A stretch of DNA of 64,000 nt from Polynucleobacter kasalickyi (lineage in GTDB: Bacteria > Pseudomonadota > Gammaproteobacteria > Burkholderiales > Burkholderiaceae): contig NZ_FWXJ01000007.1 of assembly GCF_900176405.1 (NCBI RefSeq), positions 62,001 through 126,000 on the forward strand. The letters run 5' to 3'. A program made the translations under genes and the position numbers. Of this stretch, positions 44,575 through 53,312 are shown one piece after another. The notes under the pieces were generated by a model. That model made no database searches, was not told the origin of the DNA, and saw nothing but the letters and a program-made list of their open reading frames with translations. Each line of letters begins with the position of its first letter. Positions within the stretch are counted from its first letter, which is position 1.

Positions 44575-45570
44575 TTAATCTAGTTTTAACTTACTTTTAT
44601 TCACACTGGGAACCCATAAGTTAATTTGTGAAAGCAAAAACTTGTCTTGTTCATTTTGGGCAATATTCAGAACCCGTCCACCATCTTTTTCTACCTGCGC
44701 AATAAACTCAGGATCCTTGTTAATTTGCGCCATCGCATCGCGTAATTTCGCAATGACCGGTGCAGGAGTGCCAGCCGGTGCAAAAATCCCAAACCAGCTC
44801 TCCCCATTAAATTTCGTTAGATTGGATTCATTAATCGTCGGAATTTCAGGCAAAAAAACGGAACGATTCTCACCTGAGGTAGCAAGTCCTTTTAATTTGC
44901 CGGCTTGAACATACGCTTTACAGGCTGAAATATTATCAAAAATCATATCCAAACGCCCTGCCATCATTTCTTGGTAGGCCGGAGGAGCCCCCTTAAATGG
45001 CACGTGCACAAGGTCTAAACCCAAGTTATTCGTCAGCACATGGGCCCAAACATGTTGTAAGGTACCAATCCCAGCCGAACCATAAGAAAGTTGACCTGGT
45101 CTCTCCTTTACATATTTTACAAACTCTGGAAAATCCTTGACTGGTAAATCAGGCCTTACCGATAAAACAAATGGATAAGAAGACACATATCCCACAGGGA
45201 TGAAATCTTTCGCTGGATCATAGGAAAGATTTTTCATGAGGGCTTTATTCATGACCATATTAAATAAACCACCGACAAGCAAGGTATATCCATCAGGAGT
45301 CGATTTTGCGACAAAATCTGTACCAATTAAGGAACCAGCTCCAGCCTTGTTCTCGACAAAAGCAGATTGATGAAAAATCTCACCTAACTTTTGTGCGACT
45401 TTGCGACCAATAATATCAGTGCCACCACCTGGGGCAATAGGCACGATGATTTTAACGGCTCTGCTTGGGTAATCAGCACTTTGAGCATGCGCATAACTAG
45501 CGCCAAGTCCAACCATTAAAAACATTGCTAGAGTATTGAGAATAAGATTTTTCTTCGGATTTCTTTTCAA
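44575..45570 (-). CDS. Bug/TctC-family periplasmic solute receptor (5 of 7)
   Basis: A 331-residue Bug receptor with signal peptide (LNTLAMFLMVGLGASYAHAQS), then ADYPSRAVKIIVPIAPGGGTDIIGR, ENKAGAGSLIG, PDGYTLLVGG, HVPFKG and GIFAPAGTP. The start is TTG 45570 behind GGAGG at 5 bases, with no competing ATG. First gene of the operon with the PEP-mutase-family enzyme and Bug receptor 4. It is divergent from Bug gene 6 across 130 bases. Confidence 0.92.
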   Translation of the reverse strand: MKRNPKKNLILNTLAMFLMVGLGASYAHAQSADYPSRAVKIIVPIAPGGGTDIIGRKVAQKLGEIFHQSAFVENKAGAGSLIGTDFVAKSTPDGYTLLVGGLFNMVMNKALMKNLSYDPAKDFIPVGYVSSYPFVLSVRPDLPVKDFPEFVKYVKERPGQLSYGSAGIGTLQHVWAHVLTNNLGLDLVHVPFKGAPPAYQEMMAGRLDMIFDNISACKAYVQAGKLKGLATSGENRSVFLPEIPTINESNLTKFNGESWFGIFAPAGTPAPVIAKLRDAMAQINKDPEFIAQVEKDGGRVLNIAQNEQDKFLLSQINLWVPSVNKSKLKLD

Positions 45571-45700
45571 GTTGCCTCCATTGATAACTCGATTGATTAA
45601 TATTTATTATGTTCTCTAAATTTAGCATATCTACCAAGAGAACTCGCATTATATGGTTTCAAGTATGTTATCTTTTATGGAATAAATAAGGGGAGATCCT

Positions 45701-46684
45701 ATGTTGACGCGTCGTCAATTTGTTCAAATTTCTGCTTTCAGTTTTGGTACTCACTGCATTTCTGCAAAAGGACAACTAACCAGACTAGAAAATGCCAAAA
45801 TTATTGTCGGATTTGCACCGGGTGGAACTGCCGATATTGTGGCAAGAAGAACATCGGAGAAATTGAGTGGGCACTATGCTAGTAATGTTGTTTGTGAAAA
45901 CAAAACTGGGGCTGGGGGACAAATAGCGGTTCAATTTGTAAAAACTTCGCCAAGCGATGGTTCTACGATTCTTCTCACCCCCATGTCGATGTTGGGCATC
46001 TACCCTCACACCTACAAGAAACTTCCCTATGATCCAATTTTAGATCTTCAACCCGTTGCTGGTGCCGCCAAATTTGACTATGGTTTAGCCGTGGGACCAA
46101 TGGTGCCTGAGCATGTTAAAAATGTCGCTGACTTTTTAATGTGGTGCAAAACCAATCCCAAGCTGGCGAACTTTGGCTCTCCAGCATCTGGCTCTTCTCC
46201 GCATTTTATTGGTACGCTGATTGGCAAAACAAGTGGTATTGAATTGCGTCATATCGCCTATCGAGGTACTCAACCTGCAATTTTAGAGATGATCGGTGGA
46301 CAAATTGCAGCAGTGGTTGGTCCAACGGGTGAGTTTACCCAACACACCAAATCTGGTAAATGCCGCCTACTCGCCACGAGTGATCTGCATCGCAATATTT
46401 ATACGCCGAATGTCCCAACCCTCAAAGAGCAAGGTTTTAAGGAACTAAGTTTTTCAGAATGGTATGGATTTTTCCTACCAGCGAGTAGTTCAAAAGATCT
46501 TGTTCAGAAGTTAAACTTACACATACAAGCCGTATTAAGTGATAAGGACTTTTTAGGTGGACTAGCTACTTCCTATTTAATGCCCTATCCCACGACACCC
46601 AATGAATTAGCCCAACAATTAAGACTTGATTCTGCAAGGTGGCAACGCATTGTGGCTGAAATCGGATTTACGCCAGAGGACTAA
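45701..46684 (+). CDS. Bug/TctC-family receptor with a Tat-type signal (6 of 7)
   Basis: A 327-residue Bug protein, but more diverged than the others. Its N-terminus reads TRRQFVQISAFSFG, a twin-arginine signal, whereas the other Bug proteins here have Sec signals. The fold markers remain: AKIIVGFAPGGTADIVAR, ENKTGAGGQIA, SDGSTILLTPMSM (where most have DGYTL) and RHIAYRGTQP (where most have HVPYKG). GGGGAG precedes ATG 45701. A CoA-transferase and an enoyl-CoA hydratase gene follow on the same strand, so the ligand may be a carboxylate activated as a CoA thioester. Confidence 0.88.
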   Translation: MLTRRQFVQISAFSFGTHCISAKGQLTRLENAKIIVGFAPGGTADIVARRTSEKLSGHYASNVVCENKTGAGGQIAVQFVKTSPSDGSTILLTPMSMLGIYPHTYKKLPYDPILDLQPVAGAAKFDYGLAVGPMVPEHVKNVADFLMWCKTNPKLANFGSPASGSSPHFIGTLIGKTSGIELRHIAYRGTQPAILEMIGGQIAAVVGPTGEFTQHTKSGKCRLLATSDLHRNIYTPNVPTLKEQGFKELSFSEWYGFFLPASSSKDLVQKLNLHIQAVLSDKDFLGGLATSYLMPYPTTPNELAQQLRLDSARWQRIVAEIGFTPED

Positions 46685-46798
46685 ATTCCAGAGAAATCTA
46701 TTCAGCCGGCAGATTATCAGCTTGGGTACGGCCAAATGTTATGATGGAATGATAAGAAAACATGAGTGATATAAACCTTATCGATCAAGAGACAATTT

Positions 46799-47992
46799 AT
46801 GGTAAAAACTGCAGATTCAAGTGCCCTGAAGCACTTAAAAATTATTGACTTAACTAGGGTTCGAGCTGGCCCTACTTGTGTACGTTTCTTTGCTGATTTC
46901 GGTGCTGAAGTATTAAAGGTCGAATCACCTGATGGCGTCGAGGCAAATGAGGGTGTAATTGGCCCAAGGGATAACTACGACAATTTGAACTTGCATCGCA
47001 ACAAACGCTCCTTAACGCTTAACTTTAAAGAGCCTGAGGGTCTGAAAATTTTATATCAATTAGTCAAAGATGCTGATGTCGTCATCGAGAACTTTAGACC
47101 CGATGTAAAAAATCGTTTAAAAATTGATTATGAAACCCTTAGTAAAATAAATCCTAGAATTATTATGGGTAGTATTTCAGGGTTTGGCCAAGATGGCCCC
47201 TACGCAAATCGTCCAGGATTTGATCAAATTGCTCAGGGAATGGGTGGTTTAATGTCGATCACTGGTATTCCAGGTCAAGGTCCAGTCCGGGCTGGTATTG
47301 CTGTATCGGATTCAACAGCTGGTAACTACGCTGCGATTGGCATTCTAGTGGCCTTATTAGAGCGTGAACAGTCTGGCAAAGGTCAGTGGGTACAATCCAA
47401 CCTGCTTCAATCGATGATTGGTTTATGTGATTTCCAAGCGGCCAGATATTTGGTCGATCACGACATTCCTCCTCAGGCTGGCAACGATCATCCCTTCTCT
47501 ACCCCCATGGGTGTTTATCAATCAGCCGATGGCTACTTTAACTTAGGTGCCTCTGGAAATGGGCAGTACTACGCCTTGTGTGATGTTTTGAATCGCCCTG
47601 ATCTCAGAGATGATCCAGACCTACAAACATTAAAAGGACGGACAGCTAGGCGAGAGTTCGTCAACCAAGAGCTGAATAAAGAGTTTGCTACGCAAACAAG
47701 TAGTTATTGGATTGATCAACTCAACGCGAAAAGTATCCCTTGCGGCCCCATCTATAATATGGCGGAAGTCTTCAGCGATCCTCAAGTTGAGCACTTAGGT
47801 GTTGCAGTAAAAGTAACGGACCCCAATAGAGGTCCTATTGAGTTAGTAGCAACCCCGATTAAATTATCAAGAACACCAGCGGCTGTTAGTTTTACCCTGC
47901 ATGCCAAAGGCTCAGATAATTTAGAATTACTTCAGTCACTTGGCTATAGTCAAGATGATATTAAAAAACTACAAGAGAAAAAGGTTATTTAA
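46799..47992 (+). CDS. CaiB/BaiF family III CoA-transferase
   Basis: A 397-residue family III CoA-transferase, which moves CoA from one carboxylate to another through an aspartyl anhydride. The early block LTRVRAGPTCVRFFADFGAEVLKVE, the segment DVVIENFRP and the catalytic aspartate D142 in RPGFDQIAQGMGG are present. The domain swap tail with PCGPIYNMAEVF is normal. It is followed after 2 bases by an enoyl-CoA hydratase gene and preceded by Bug gene 6. It likely activates an imported acid such as a dicarboxylate; which one is unknown. Confidence 0.92.
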   Translation: MVKTADSSALKHLKIIDLTRVRAGPTCVRFFADFGAEVLKVESPDGVEANEGVIGPRDNYDNLNLHRNKRSLTLNFKEPEGLKILYQLVKDADVVIENFRPDVKNRLKIDYETLSKINPRIIMGSISGFGQDGPYANRPGFDQIAQGMGGLMSITGIPGQGPVRAGIAVSDSTAGNYAAIGILVALLEREQSGKGQWVQSNLLQSMIGLCDFQAARYLVDHDIPPQAGNDHPFSTPMGVYQSADGYFNLGASGNGQYYALCDVLNRPDLRDDPDLQTLKGRTARREFVNQELNKEFATQTSSYWIDQLNAKSIPCGPIYNMAEVFSDPQVEHLGVAVKVTDPNRGPIELVATPIKLSRTPAAVSFTLHAKGSDNLELLQSLGYSQDDIKKLQEKKVI

Positions 47993-47994
47993 AC

Positions 47995-48795
47995 ATGTCA
48001 AATGAACAAATAAATGTTGGTGTTTTAGATCATTACATCGAAAACAGAGTGGGTTATATCGTTTTTAATAACCAATCAAAATTTAATGCCGTCAATTACG
48101 ATATGTGGTGTGCCCTACCGAAGATTATCGATCAATTTGTGCGCGATGACCAAGTGCGCCTGATTGTGATTACTGGAGCGGGAGAAAAAGCCTTTATTTC
48201 AGGGGCTGATATTTCTCAGTTTGCCTCTAAACGCACAGGTGATGCTGCAGCAGAATATAACAAAGCGACCGATGCTGGGTATCTAGCAGTAGTTAATTGC
48301 CCAAAACCTACGATTGCTAAAATCAAAGGTGTCTGCATGGGCGGTGGCTTAGGACTTGCACTCAATTGCGATATCAGGATTTGCGCAGATAATGCTAAAT
48401 TCAGAATGCCCGCAGCAAGACTCGGTTTAGGGTATTCGATGGATGGTCTCAAGCGCTTTGTGGAAATTGTTGGCACAGCCAATACAGCAGACTTGTTTTT
48501 TAGTGCTCGCATTTTTGATGGGCAAGAAGCGCAGCGCATTGGTTTAGTCAAACAAGTAATCGGCATTGATACTTTTGAAGAAGTTTTTAACCAATACATC
48601 GAGCTCGTTGCAATTAATGCACCAATTACAATTGCCGCCGCAAAACAAACCCTCATTGAACTTCGCAAGTCAGCTTCAGAACAAAATGCAGAACTCATTA
48701 AATCAATGGTTAATGCTTGTTTTGCCAGCGAAGACTATCAAGAAGGACGTAAAGCATTCATGGAAAAACGGATTCCTAATTTCCAAGGTAAATAA
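47995..48795 (+). CDS. Enoyl-CoA hydratase/isomerase-family protein
   Basis: A 266-residue crotonase-fold enzyme acting on acyl-CoA thioesters. Oxyanion-hole segments are GAGEKAFISGADISQF and CMGGGLGLALNCDIRI. The usual catalytic glutamate after the second oxyanion loop is in a region reading MPAARLGLGYS, with no clear glutamate at the hydratase position, so it may be an isomerase, a lyase or another crotonase activity. It starts 2 bases after the CoA-transferase stop and is coupled to it. A strong terminator follows. Confidence 0.88.
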   Translation: MSNEQINVGVLDHYIENRVGYIVFNNQSKFNAVNYDMWCALPKIIDQFVRDDQVRLIVITGAGEKAFISGADISQFASKRTGDAAAEYNKATDAGYLAVVNCPKPTIAKIKGVCMGGGLGLALNCDIRICADNAKFRMPAARLGLGYSMDGLKRFVEIVGTANTADLFFSARIFDGQEAQRIGLVKQVIGIDTFEEVFNQYIELVAINAPITIAAAKQTLIELRKSASEQNAELIKSMVNACFASEDYQEGRKAFMEKRIPNFQGK

Positions 48796-48818
48796 TTCTC
48801 CCAGTTTCTTCGGTCGAA

Positions 48819-48848
48819 AAAAAAGCTCTTCACACGAAGAGCTTTTTT
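48819..48848. terminator. Bidirectional terminator after the CoA-transferase operon
   Basis: AAAAAAGCTCTTC pairs with GAAGAGCTTTTTT around ACAC. It separates the enoyl-CoA hydratase gene (+) from the altronate dehydratase-family gene (-). Confidence 0.9.
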
Positions 48849-48862
48849 GTTGAGCGTACCAA

Positions 48863-50410
48863 TTAACTCATAATACCAATTTGCCAAGGTACAAATTCAT
48901 AGTCACCAAGGCCTAATTCTTCACTCTTTGATTGTTCACCAGAAGCAATCCGCAAGAACAATTCAAAAATTCTTTGACCCATTTCTTGCAAAGTCACTGT
49001 GCCATCTAAAATCTCACCACAGTTAATGTCCATGTCATCTGTTAAGCGCTGATACATCGGAGTATTCGTCGCTAATTTGATGCATGGCGCTGGTTTGGAA
49101 CCAAACATAGAACCACGACCAGTAGTAAAGGCAACTAAATTAGCACCGCCGGCAATTTGACCGGTTGCAGAAACCGGATCAAAACCCGGGGTATCCATAA
49201 ATACAAAGCCCTTGGTGGTGACAGGTTCAGCGTATTTATAAACGGCCATCAATGGTCCAGTACCACCTTTCATGGAAGAACCAAGGGACTTTTCAAAAAT
49301 ATTGGCTAAACCACCAACTTGATTACCAGGACTTACCTGACCATTAATTTGTACATCGCGACCGACTGAATACTCGTCTTTCCACCAACGGATTCTTTCA
49401 ATCAATTTTTCACCGATCTCACGACTAGCCGCTCTGCGCGTTAAAGTATGTTCTACCCCATAAATTTCTGGGGTTTCAGACAAAATGCCAGTACCACCAT
49501 GGCGAGCTAAAATATCAATCGCCGCACCCAGCGCAGGATTGGCAGTAATCGATGAAAATCCATCTGAACCACCGCATTGCAGACCTACGCTTAAATGCGC
49601 GGCACTGACCGTTTCACGTTTCACGCTATTTGCTTTTGGCAACATGGCCATTACTGCTTCAATACCTGCTTGAATGGTTTTAGTGGTACCACCAGATTCT
49701 TGCATGATAAAAGTGTGCAGATTGGAATCTTCAGAAAGATTTTCTTGTTCCATTAATCCTTTTAATTGATTCCGCTCACAACCAAGACCAATGATCAAGG
49801 CGCCAGCTAAGTTTGGATGGGTAGCATAACCAGCCATCGTCCGACGCAACAATTGCATCGGCTCACCAGTCATTTCCATCCCACAACCAATTGAATGACT
49901 GAAGGCAACCACACCATCGACATTGGGATAGTCTTTTAGACGTTCTGGAGTAAACCAAGCGGCGATCTTATTCACCACGGTTGCGGAGCAATTGACGGTT
50001 GATAAGATACCAACAAAGTTTCTAGTACCCACTCGACCATTGGCACGCACATAGCCTTGAAAGGTCGCTCTTTCATTTTCTGGGATCATGTCGACAGGCT
50101 TAAACTCGCTAGCATGGGCATAATCACGATCGAATTCTCGAAAATCGGTATTATGGCTATGAACCATATAACCAGGTTCAATATCCGTATTGGCAAAACC
50201 TACTGTAACGGCATATTTAAGGATTGGCTCGCCCTTCAAAATTTTTCTAGCGGCAATCTTATAGCCAGCAGGAACTTGACTCTTGCAGGTCATATTTTCA
50301 CTAGGTACCTCAGTACCAATCGTCATATCAATCCTAGCAACGACAATATTGTCGTTTGGATGCAAGCGAATGATTGGACCACTAAGTTTTTTTTGGGATG
50401 TTTCAATCAT
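48863..50410 (-). CDS. Altronate/galactarate dehydratase-family (UxaA/GarD) enzyme
   Basis: A 515-residue sugar-acid dehydratase. Residues about 10-100 form the SAF domain (IRLHPNDNIVVARIDM, then AARKILKGEPILKY) and the remainder the UxaA/GarD catalytic domain (RANGRVGTRNFVGILSTVNCSATV, HSIGCGM, LGLQCGGSDGFS-like VGLQCGGSDGFSSITANPALG, and GGANLVAFTTGRGSMFG). UxaA proper dehydrates altronate to 2-keto-3-deoxygluconate, but family members handle other aldarates and hydroxy acids. It stands alone; no uxaB or uronate genes are near, so a different acid is possible. Confidence 0.88.
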   Translation of the reverse strand: MIETSQKKLSGPIIRLHPNDNIVVARIDMTIGTEVPSENMTCKSQVPAGYKIAARKILKGEPILKYAVTVGFANTDIEPGYMVHSHNTDFREFDRDYAHASEFKPVDMIPENERATFQGYVRANGRVGTRNFVGILSTVNCSATVVNKIAAWFTPERLKDYPNVDGVVAFSHSIGCGMEMTGEPMQLLRRTMAGYATHPNLAGALIIGLGCERNQLKGLMEQENLSEDSNLHTFIMQESGGTTKTIQAGIEAVMAMLPKANSVKRETVSAAHLSVGLQCGGSDGFSSITANPALGAAIDILARHGGTGILSETPEIYGVEHTLTRRAASREIGEKLIERIRWWKDEYSVGRDVQINGQVSPGNQVGGLANIFEKSLGSSMKGGTGPLMAVYKYAEPVTTKGFVFMDTPGFDPVSATGQIAGGANLVAFTTGRGSMFGSKPAPCIKLATNTPMYQRLTDDMDINCGEILDGTVTLQEMGQRIFELFLRIASGEQSKSEELGLGDYEFVPWQIGIMS

Positions 50411-50537
50411 AATTTCTTATCTCTTTAATCTGTATTTTCTATATTGTGTATTACTGCATTCCTAACCATCTATTTTAACCACTTCAACAATCTGCCTTGA
50501 ATTGTCTGGGTTTGATCGTCAGCCCAGGCCTTTATTT

Positions 50538-52139
50538 TCAATGGACTGGGCGCGCCTCAAAACCAGGAATTTGGGTTTCATCGATGAGGTCAATCTGTTC
50601 AGGCTTTAAAAATTTCCTTGCATATGCTTCATAGACTTTTTCCCACACAAAGATATTGAAAATATCAGGGTCTAGATGTTGATCCAATTTCATTTTCCCT
50701 AAAATCATCAATGCTTCACTTAATGTTTTACCTTTTTTGTAAGGTCGATCTGAAGCAGTTAAGGCTTCAAAGACATCGGCAATCGCCATACACCTTGCTT
50801 GGACTGACATTTCTTCCCTGCGTAGACCTTTAGGGTATCCTCGACCATCCATTCTTTCATGATGCCCACCAGCATATTCAGGGACTCGTTGTAAATGTTT
50901 TGGCCATGTCAAGTTCGCCAACATATCAATAGTTACTTCGATATGGTGATTAATAATTTTTCGATCCAAAACATTTAAGGTGCCAGACCGAATAGATAAA
51001 TTCTCAACCTCTTCTGCCGTAATAAAATCATGGGAATTCTTGAGATAATCTTCCCAATGATGGGATTTAGCTATTTGCTGAATACGACGAATAGACGCAT
51101 CACTCATCCACTCCCCACCAATATTACTTTCTTTTAAAAATTTCAAATCATCAATTAAATGAAGCTCTGTCTTCTGCCAATCCTCTTGGCTTAAAGAGCC
51201 CTTTAAAAAAGCAATTTCTAAATCACGACGAATGATTTCTAAACGTAATTCTAATACGCCAATACGATCATAAATTTTTTCGAGTTTAGTTGCTTTATCA
51301 ACAATATGAACTGGCGTTGAGACTTTTCCACAGTCATGAATTAAACCCGCAATATGTAATTCGTAACGATCAGCATCAGTCATCTTAAAATCTTTAAGCG
51401 GACCTTTTTCATTATTATTTACGGCATCTGCAATCATGCTCGTTAACTCTGGTACACGACGACAGTGGGCTCCGGTGTAAGGAGACTTATCGTCAATTGC
51501 GCCATTAATTAAATCAATAAACTCTCTAAACAAATTTTCCAACCGAAAAATCAAAAGGCGATTACTAAAAGCAATCGCAGCCTGTGAAGCCAAGGCTTCT
51601 AAGACCTCTTCATCATCGGCACTAAAAGAAATAATTTGGTTTGTTTCTGCATCTGTTGCATTGATTAATTGCAATACTCCAATAATTTCACCTTCATGAT
51701 CTTGCATCGGCGTTGTCAAGAATGAAATTGATTTATAGCCTTTTAATTCATCAGCTTGTGTAGGAGAAACCATATCAAAATGGAGTTCCTTGTAGGCATT
51801 AGGAACATTAATTGTTCTGTTTTCATGAACAGCCTGAGTTGCCTCTATGAAAAAATTAGGGGAGCCATCGGTGTGATAAAGAGGTTTATTAGGAATTTCA
51901 ATGGTTTTACCTGTAGTACCCCCCTCTTGAATATTGAGACTTTTAATAATTAAAATCTCACATTGCAGCTCATTTTCCGGAGACATCAAATACAGAGTTC
52001 CACCATCAGAATTCGTGATATCAATGGCAGAAATCAAAATTTCCTCCAATAAACTTTCAAGGTTTTTTTGACTCGAAAGAGCAATTCCCACATGAACTAA
52101 TTTATGAAAGTTGGTGACAAAATTATTGCTTGAGCTCAT
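50538..52139 (-). CDS. GAF and HD-GYP domain protein, probable c-di-GMP phosphodiesterase
   Basis: A 533-residue soluble signalling protein. Residues 20-195 form a GAF sensor domain. The HD-GYP domain starts near 205 with the HD pair H268-D269 (LIHDCGK) and contains the HHERMDGRGYP motif at 426-436. HD-GYP enzymes hydrolyse cyclic di-GMP. Between the HD pair and the GYP motif lies an insert of about 110 residues (roughly 283-395), containing a charged helical stretch, compared with about 60 residues in the minimal domain. It is the only signal-transduction protein in the window. It is divergent from an outer-membrane protein gene. Confidence 0.9.
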   Translation of the reverse strand: MSSSNNFVTNFHKLVHVGIALSSQKNLESLLEEILISAIDITNSDGGTLYLMSPENELQCEILIIKSLNIQEGGTTGKTIEIPNKPLYHTDGSPNFFIEATQAVHENRTINVPNAYKELHFDMVSPTQADELKGYKSISFLTTPMQDHEGEIIGVLQLINATDAETNQIISFSADDEEVLEALASQAAIAFSNRLLIFRLENLFREFIDLINGAIDDKSPYTGAHCRRVPELTSMIADAVNNNEKGPLKDFKMTDADRYELHIAGLIHDCGKVSTPVHIVDKATKLEKIYDRIGVLELRLEIIRRDLEIAFLKGSLSQEDWQKTELHLIDDLKFLKESNIGGEWMSDASIRRIQQIAKSHHWEDYLKNSHDFITAEEVENLSIRSGTLNVLDRKIINHHIEVTIDMLANLTWPKHLQRVPEYAGGHHERMDGRGYPKGLRREEMSVQARCMAIADVFEALTASDRPYKKGKTLSEALMILGKMKLDQHLDPDIFNIFVWEKVYEAYARKFLKPEQIDLIDETQIPGFEARPVH

Positions 52140-52254
52140 GCATCGATCCTATTGAACATTTATCATGCAATCATTAGTTATGTCTGAATGCACAGAAATT
52201 GAGGGAAGAGGTAATTAGGGTTTCATAAAACGAATTACTAAGCCTATTATATGA

Positions 52255-52282
52255 AATCTATTCTTAACATAATGAATAGATT
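52255..52282. promoter_or_regulatory. Inverted repeat between HD-GYP and outer-membrane protein genes
   Basis: AATCTATTC (52255-52263) and GAATAGATT (52274-52282) form a 9-base inverted repeat with a 10-base spacer, 47 bases before the outer-membrane gene. A second short palindrome, CTATTAGAATAG, follows near 52302. These are candidate operator or promoter-region structures. Confidence 0.35.
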
Positions 52283-52328
52283 CACAATTAACTATTAGAA
52301 TAGTATATTTCTAAACGCCTTTTTTCGT

Positions 52329-53312
52329 ATGATTTCAGCTCACGTTTTAGACCACCTCCTAAAACGCAACGTCTTTCAGCTCACCATGCACTTGGTATCC
52401 TATACCTTCTTGTTCAGCTATGGGAGTTTGAGCTTTGCCCAAGCTTCTGGTTTAATCGATTCCTACATCAAAACAAGAGCGAATGCCTTTTTAACAGTGT
52501 CAGGCATGTCATTAACGCCCGACGTCACCACGGGTTCAATTTCGATTTCTGATACTAAAACTCAAAACCCTAATTTACAAATGACCTCTCTAGGCGGAGG
52601 TGGCACTCTATCCCCCGATTTCCCTTTGTATGTTGAAGGTACTTTGGCATTAAATCGATATGATCCATCATTTGTTAATAGCGGGGGCGGAGTCATACAA
52701 CAGATTCCAGTCAGATGGAATAGTGTATCGGGAACAGGTGGGATTGGCTGGGATTTCCCCATCACCGATCAATTAAAAGTTCGGCCAATGGCAAATCTCT
52801 CCTTAGGCCACGTTGAAAGTGATCTATCGATCCTAGGAAGATTAATTCAATATAAGTTTGGTAAAGATATTGAGTTTCTTGATGGCGGTCGTCTCAACTC
52901 ATATGGCTTGGGTGGTTCACTGATGCTTGACTATGAAGACTATCGCCCAGAGGAAGAAATTGACATTGAACTTAGATATACCAACATTAATTTAACGAGT
53001 TTCGATAGTAATTCTGTAGTGAGGGGTAATATGGATACTCAAAGTATCAGTTTGTGGGCGAGACGCAGAGTACCCCTTGGCTTTGAAGTATTTGGGATGC
53101 CCTTCAGATCGGTCACTGAATTTGCTCATAATGAATTTCTAGGCGATATGCGCGGGGCATTAGGCTTTAATTCCCTCACCTCTTTGGGCGCTGGCCTAGA
53201 ATTAGATATCGAACAAAACGCTATTTTCTTTACCCGTGTCAGAATGATGCTTCGTTATGTGTTTGGTCAAAATGTGCAAGGCTGGTCTTTAGGATTTGCC
53301 GCTAGCTTTTAA
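52329..53312 (+). CDS. Outer-membrane beta-barrel protein (solitary autotransporter-barrel type)
   Basis: A 327-residue outer-membrane protein. A hydrophobic N-terminal signal (HLVSYTFLFSYGSLSFAQ) precedes alternating amphipathic beta-strands (for example LYVEGTLALNRYDPSF, DQLKVRPMANLSLGHVESD, IDIELRYTNINL), and the chain ends in a phenylalanine after GWSLGFAAS, the mark recognised by the BAM machinery. It resembles the solitary outer-membrane autotransporter-barrel family, which lacks a passenger domain. ATG 52386 is an alternative start. Function unknown. Its stop overlaps the stop of the convergent Bug gene by 4 bases. Confidence 0.75.
   Translation: MISAHVLDHLLKRNVFQLTMHLVSYTFLFSYGSLSFAQASGLIDSYIKTRANAFLTVSGMSLTPDVTTGSISISDTKTQNPNLQMTSLGGGGTLSPDFPLYVEGTLALNRYDPSFVNSGGGVIQQIPVRWNSVSGTGGIGWDFPITDQLKVRPMANLSLGHVESDLSILGRLIQYKFGKDIEFLDGGRLNSYGLGGSLMLDYEDYRPEEEIDIELRYTNINLTSFDSNSVVRGNMDTQSISLWARRRVPLGFEVFGMPFRSVTEFAHNEFLGDMRGALGFNSLTSLGAGLELDIEQNAIFFTRVRMMLRYVFGQNVQGWSLGFAASF

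Noticed and set aside
48216..48698. 160-codon minus-strand ORF inside the enoyl-CoA hydratase gene
   Set aside because: It is the antisense frame of a well-supported crotonase-fold gene, with no ribosome-binding site or known motif.
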